Source of the DNA: Paraburkholderia sp. CNPSo 3274 | GTDB taxonomy: Bacteria > Pseudomonadota > Gammaproteobacteria > Burkholderiales > Burkholderiaceae | Direction: 5' to 3' | DNA: 64,000 bases | Assembly: GCF_024206475.1 (NCBI RefSeq) | Contig: NZ_JAMBPR010000004.1 | Span: 124,001-188,000 of the forward strand | Shown here: piece by piece, positions 61,412-64,000 of the stretch | Layout of the letters: each line of letters begins with the position of its first letter | How positions within the stretch are numbered: position 1 is the stretch's first letter | Notes under the pieces: generated by a model | The model's input: only the letters and a program-made list of their open reading frames with translations | Database searches by the model: none | What the model was told of the DNA's origin: nothing | Translations under genes and position numbers: made by a program

Positions 61412-62127
61412 GCTTTCCCGATACCGCCGAGATCGACGCGCCGGCAATGCCGCGTACGCGTCTCGACGCTGAACAGCGCGACGAGCGCGAGAAGCGCGAG
61501 AAGCGCTCGCGCCGTGCGACCTTCATCAAGTGGCTGCGCAAGGTACATGGCTGGGTGGGCCTGTGGGGCGCGGCGCTCGGCGTGTTGTTCGGCGCAACGG
61601 GGTTCGTGCTCAACCATCGCGCCGAGCCGCTGCGCATTTCGCCGGGCGCGCCGCAAGTCTCGACGGTGCAGATTGCCGTGCCCGACCCTGCGCCCGAAAC
61701 GCCGCGAGAGATGGTGAAATGGTTGCGCGCGCAACCTGATTTGAAGCTGCCCGCGCGCATGGGCCGCGTGCAGAAGGAGCCGGAGCACGACGTGGCCTGG
61801 GGCGATCGCAAAGTCGTGCAGCCCGAGCATTGGCAGATGATGTTCACGTCTCCCGGCGAGAGCGTGATGGTCGAGTACTGGGTCGGCAACGACAAGCTCA
61901 CGCTCAAGCGCAACGATAACTCGCTTGTCTCGACGATCACGAACCTGCACAAGGGTACGGGCATGAGCGTCGGCTGGGTGCTGTTCATCGACAGCTTTGC
62001 CGGGGCGCTCATTCTGCTTTCGCTCACGGGCGTGCTGCTGTGGACGGAGCTGCACAACCGCAAGACGGTGGGCGCCGTGCTGTTGTTCGGCTCGATTATC
62101 GTGGCGGTATGCGTGGGGCTGGCCTAA
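61408..62127 (+). CDS. PepSY-associated membrane protein
   Basis: A 239-residue protein. A charged N-terminal region of about 45 residues (very Arg/Glu-rich) is followed by a membrane segment ([20 protein letters not shown]), a periplasmic part and two further segments near the end ([39 protein letters not shown]). This PepSY_TM type lies in siderophore uptake operons and is thought to be an iron-compound reductase. It is translationally coupled to piuC. Confidence 0.87.
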   Translation: MSFPDTAEIDAPAMPRTRLDAEQRDEREKREKRSRRATFIKWLRKVHGWVGLWGAALGVLFGATGFVLNHRAEPLRISPGAPQVSTVQIAVPDPAPETPREMVKWLRAQPDLKLPARMGRVQKEPEHDVAWGDRKVVQPEHWQMMFTSPGESVMVEYWVGNDKLTLKRNDNSLVSTITNLHKGTGMSVGWVLFIDSFAGALILLSLTGVLLWTELHNRKTVGAVLLFGSIIVAVCVGLA

Positions 62128-62151
62128 GCCTCAGCGTGTGAACCAGGCAAC

Positions 62152-62184
62152 GGGCGCGAACGCCGATGTTCGCGTTCCGTTTTC
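62152..62184. terminator. hairpin between convergent genes
   Basis: GCGCGAAC (62154-62161) pairs with GTTCGCGT (62168-62175), with wobble pairs extending the stem. TTTTCC follows. It probably ends the PepSY and cobF transcripts. Confidence 0.5.
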
Positions 62185-62187
62185 CTT

Positions 62188-62961
62188 TCAGTCTTGCACG
62201 CCGCGCTTGCGCAGCAAATACGTGTCCATGATCCATCCGTTCGCCTCGCGTGCTTGTGCGCGAACGCGGACGATCTCGTCCTTCACGTCTTCCAGTCGGC
62301 CCGACATCAGGATCTCGTCAGGGGTGCCGACATAAGCGCCCCAGTAGATATCGAGTTCTTCGCCCGTGAGTTGCGCGTACGCGTTCTGCGCGTCGAGCAT
62401 GACCACCGCACTTTCCACGTCCGGTGGAAAACCGCCCTCCGCGAGCCGCCTTCCCGTCGTGATGCTCACCGGCTTGCCGATGAAGTTGAGCGGCACGCGA
62501 TGCTTCGCCGCGAGCGCTTGCACGCTGCTTATGCCGGGAATCACCTCGAAATCGAACGCGAGCCGACCTTCGGCCAGGGTCGAATCGAGAATGCGGATGG
62601 TGCTGTCGTAGAGCGACGGGTCGCCCCAGACGAGAAACGCGCCGCATTGGCCGTCGGTCAATTCCCCTTCGATCAGGCCTTCGAATACGCGCTGCTTGTC
62701 GCGGTTGAGCTCGTCCACGGCGGCCCTGTAATCGAGACCTTCGCCGCGGCGTCGCTCAGGGCTCGTTGCTTCCACGATGCGATAGTCGTGGTCCTTGATG
62801 AAGCGAGCGCAGATTTCCTTGCGCAGCGCGACGAGCTTGTCCTTGGCAGCGCCTTTGTCCATCACGAAGAACACGTCGGCGGCGTTGAGCGCTTCGATTG
62901 CCTGCACGGTCAGGTACTTCGGATCGCCCGCGCCGATGCCGATGATGAGGATCTTTTTCAC
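62188..62961 (-). CDS. cobF: precorrin-6A synthase (deacetylating)
   Basis: A 257-residue SAM-dependent methyltransferase of the CobF type. It methylates C1 of the precorrin ring and releases acetate in aerobic cobalamin synthesis. The start has IIGIGAGDPKYLTVQAIEALN, the usual precorrin methyltransferase P-loop; FLVWGDPSLYDSTIRIL and VIPGISSVQALAAKH follow. The start is GTG 62961, with GGAA upstream. No other cob genes are in the window, so the pathway is split over the genome. Confidence 0.92.
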   Translation of the reverse strand: MKKILIIGIGAGDPKYLTVQAIEALNAADVFFVMDKGAAKDKLVALRKEICARFIKDHDYRIVEATSPERRRGEGLDYRAAVDELNRDKQRVFEGLIEGELTDGQCGAFLVWGDPSLYDSTIRILDSTLAEGRLAFDFEVIPGISSVQALAAKHRVPLNFIGKPVSITTGRRLAEGGFPPDVESAVVMLDAQNAYAQLTGEELDIYWGAYVGTPDEILMSGRLEDVKDEIVRVRAQAREANGWIMDTYLLRKRGVQD

Positions 62962-63121
62962 GTTGCAGTTCCGGAATGGGAGTCGTCGGTGCGGCGCAAT
63001 GATAGCGCGAGTTCGGCGCTGTGCCGCGCTCGCGGGCAGGGCAATTTTCTTCAATACGCCGCCGGCGCGCGGGTCTACCCTCGACGCTTACTGATTGCCC
63101 ATGAGCATAGCGAGGATAACC

Positions 63122-63709
63122 GTGAGCACTGCTTTGTCGATGGCCGCCTTCGCGCTGGCCACTTCCATCACCCCTGGCCCCGTCAATATCGTCGCGCTGA
63201 GTGCTGGCGCGCGCTACGGGCTGCGCGCGAGCCTGCGCCACGTCACTGGCGCGACCGTGGGCTTCGTATTGTTGCTGCTGCTGATCGGCCTCGGCATGCA
63301 GGAACTGTTGGCGCGCTTGCCGTTTCTCACGCGCGCGCTCGAATGGGCGGGCGTGGCTTTCCTGCTTTACGTTGCGTACCGGCTCGCCACCGACGATGGC
63401 CGCATCGACTCCCCGAACGCGGCGCGCGGGCCCTCGCTGATGGTGGGCGCCACGATGCAATGGCTCAATCCCAAGGCGTGGCTCGCCTCGGTGGCGGCCA
63501 TGGGCTTATATGCGGCTTCCGGCGAGAATGCGCTGGTCTGGCGGTTCGCCGCGATCTATTTTGTGGTGTGCTACCTGTCGATTGCTTGCTGGGCGTGGGC
63601 GGGCGCGTCGCTGCGCCAGGCCTTGCGCGAACCGTCGCGCGTGCGCTTCGTGAACCGCGCGATGGCGTTGTTGCTGGCGGGCAGTGCGGTTTGGCTGGTG
63701 CTTGGCTGA
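63122..63709 (+). CDS. LysE/RhtB-family amino-acid exporter
   Basis: A 195-residue inner-membrane protein with about six hydrophobic segments. The family start reads STALSMAAFALATSITPGPVNIVALSAGAR, and WLNPKAWLASVAAM lies in the middle. Such proteins export amino acids or analogues. GTG 63122 is chosen because GAGGAT lies at the right distance; two upstream ATG codons would add up to nine residues. Substrate is unknown. Confidence 0.87.
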   Translation: MSTALSMAAFALATSITPGPVNIVALSAGARYGLRASLRHVTGATVGFVLLLLLIGLGMQELLARLPFLTRALEWAGVAFLLYVAYRLATDDGRIDSPNAARGPSLMVGATMQWLNPKAWLASVAAMGLYAASGENALVWRFAAIYFVVCYLSIACWAWAGASLRQALREPSRVRFVNRAMALLLAGSAVWLVLG

Positions 63710-63725
63710 GCGCGCGACGACTACG

Positions 63726-64000
63726 TTAGCCGCGATATTGGCCGGGCGTCGCGGCAACGAACTGGCGGAACGCGCGCTGCAGATGCGCTTGATCGGCGAA
63801 ACCCGCTTGCGCCGCGACGTCTGCAATAGCGTGCCCGCGACGCAGTTGCGCGCGGCTGAATTCGATACGGCGGTTCACGACGTACGCGTGCGGCGTCATG
63901 CCATATTGCTCGCGAAACGCGCGTATCAGGTACGAAGGGGAAAGATCGGCGGCGGCGCAGATCTCTTCGAGCTTGAGCGTACGCGTGTAGTTGCCGTCGA
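63726..64000 (-). CDS. AraC-family regulator, C-terminal part (cut by window edge)
   Basis: The minus-strand frame ending at TAA 63728-63726 is open to the right edge. It gives the C-terminal AraC DNA-binding domain: a first helix-turn-helix (LKLEEICAAADLSPSYLIRAF), then YGMTPHAYVVNRRIEFSR and a second helix-turn-helix (DVAAQAGFADQAHLQRAFRQF), ending TPGQYRG. It converges on the LysE gene and may regulate it. The rest of the gene lies outside the window. Confidence 0.9.
   Translation of the reverse strand, partial: DGNYTRTLKLEEICAAADLSPSYLIRAFREQYGMTPHAYVVNRRIEFSRAQLRRGHAIADVAAQAGFADQAHLQRAFRQFVAATPGQYRG

Noticed and set aside
1..64000. tRNA or rRNA genes, and insertion sequences
   Set aside because: No cloverleaf-like segments, rRNA sequence or transposase genes with terminal repeats were noticed on either strand; a dedicated scan could still find a tRNA.

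Overview
The window is high-GC DNA with the gene repertoire of a Burkholderia-type betaproteobacterium (probably Paraburkholderia or a close relative). It carries the replication and partition origin of a secondary replicon, most likely chromosome 2 (chromid). The case for that is a compact block at 1.9-9.6 kb: three copies of a TTTATGCGCATAAA palindrome (parS-like) around parA and parB, a convergent Rep_3-type initiator gene, about 20 direct iteron-like repeats in 1.4 kb of non-coding DNA, a KfrA-like coiled-coil protein and a tyrosine-recombinase-like protein that has lost its catalytic residues. The species assignment is inference.

Layout. 0-1.7 kb: end of an unknown gene, an FMN reductase, a DnaA-box cluster and an ArsC-like protein. 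1.9-9.6 kb: the origin block. 9.7-18.1 kb: a LexA-boxed small gene, an XRE-cupin regulator divergent from kbl-tdh (threonine catabolism), a YceI lipoprotein, an AraC regulator, an EamA transporter, a TetR regulator with two operator palindromes and its DUF1348 partner, and a small outer-membrane protein. 18.1-20.8 kb: a DsbG-like protein and a coiled-coil protein, among further copies of the origin iteron. 20.8-25.2 kb: a molybdenum block (binding protein, fused permease-ATPase, molbindin, NifQ-like protein, short ModE) with a good ModE box. 25.3-29.5 kb: a frameshifted DUF2325 gene, an MFS exporter and small regulators. 29.6-33.7 kb: a long leader with three small ORFs ahead of a double-permease/ATPase transporter. 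33.8-37.4 kb: an FKBP isomerase and a large MscS-type channel. 37.8-41.5 kb: an MFS symporter, a ketopantoate-reductase-like enzyme, a class II aldolase and a MarR regulator. 41.5-48.0 kb: a complete meta-cleavage pathway for homoprotocatechuate (hpaG1 G2 E D F H I) with divergent hpaR. 48.1-54.0 kb: redox genes. 54.4-58.4 kb: an Aer-like chemoreceptor, a gltI-type binding protein and gene relics. 58.4-64 kb: an iron-uptake module (TonB receptor, PiuC-like hydroxylase, PepSY protein), cobF, a LysE transporter and the end of an AraC regulator.

The most unusual signal is the iteron itself. The 20-bp sequence TCCCGAAAANCCTCACCTTT that fills the presumed initiator-binding region recurs at least 12 more times (plus one degenerate copy) up to 43 kb from the origin. 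All of these copies lie between genes, in three clusters near 18-21, 34 and 48-49 kb, and after 19 kb all are in the opposite orientation to the array. This looks like a dispersed initiator-binding (titration, handcuffing or domain-organising) system. Other points of interest are the catalytically dead recombinase, a zinc-ribbon KfrA, a split ModE, a CxxC-less thioredoxin-reductase-like protein with a cyclic-nucleotide-type sensor domain, and the small-ORF leader. No tRNA, rRNA, CRISPR array or intact insertion sequence was seen.
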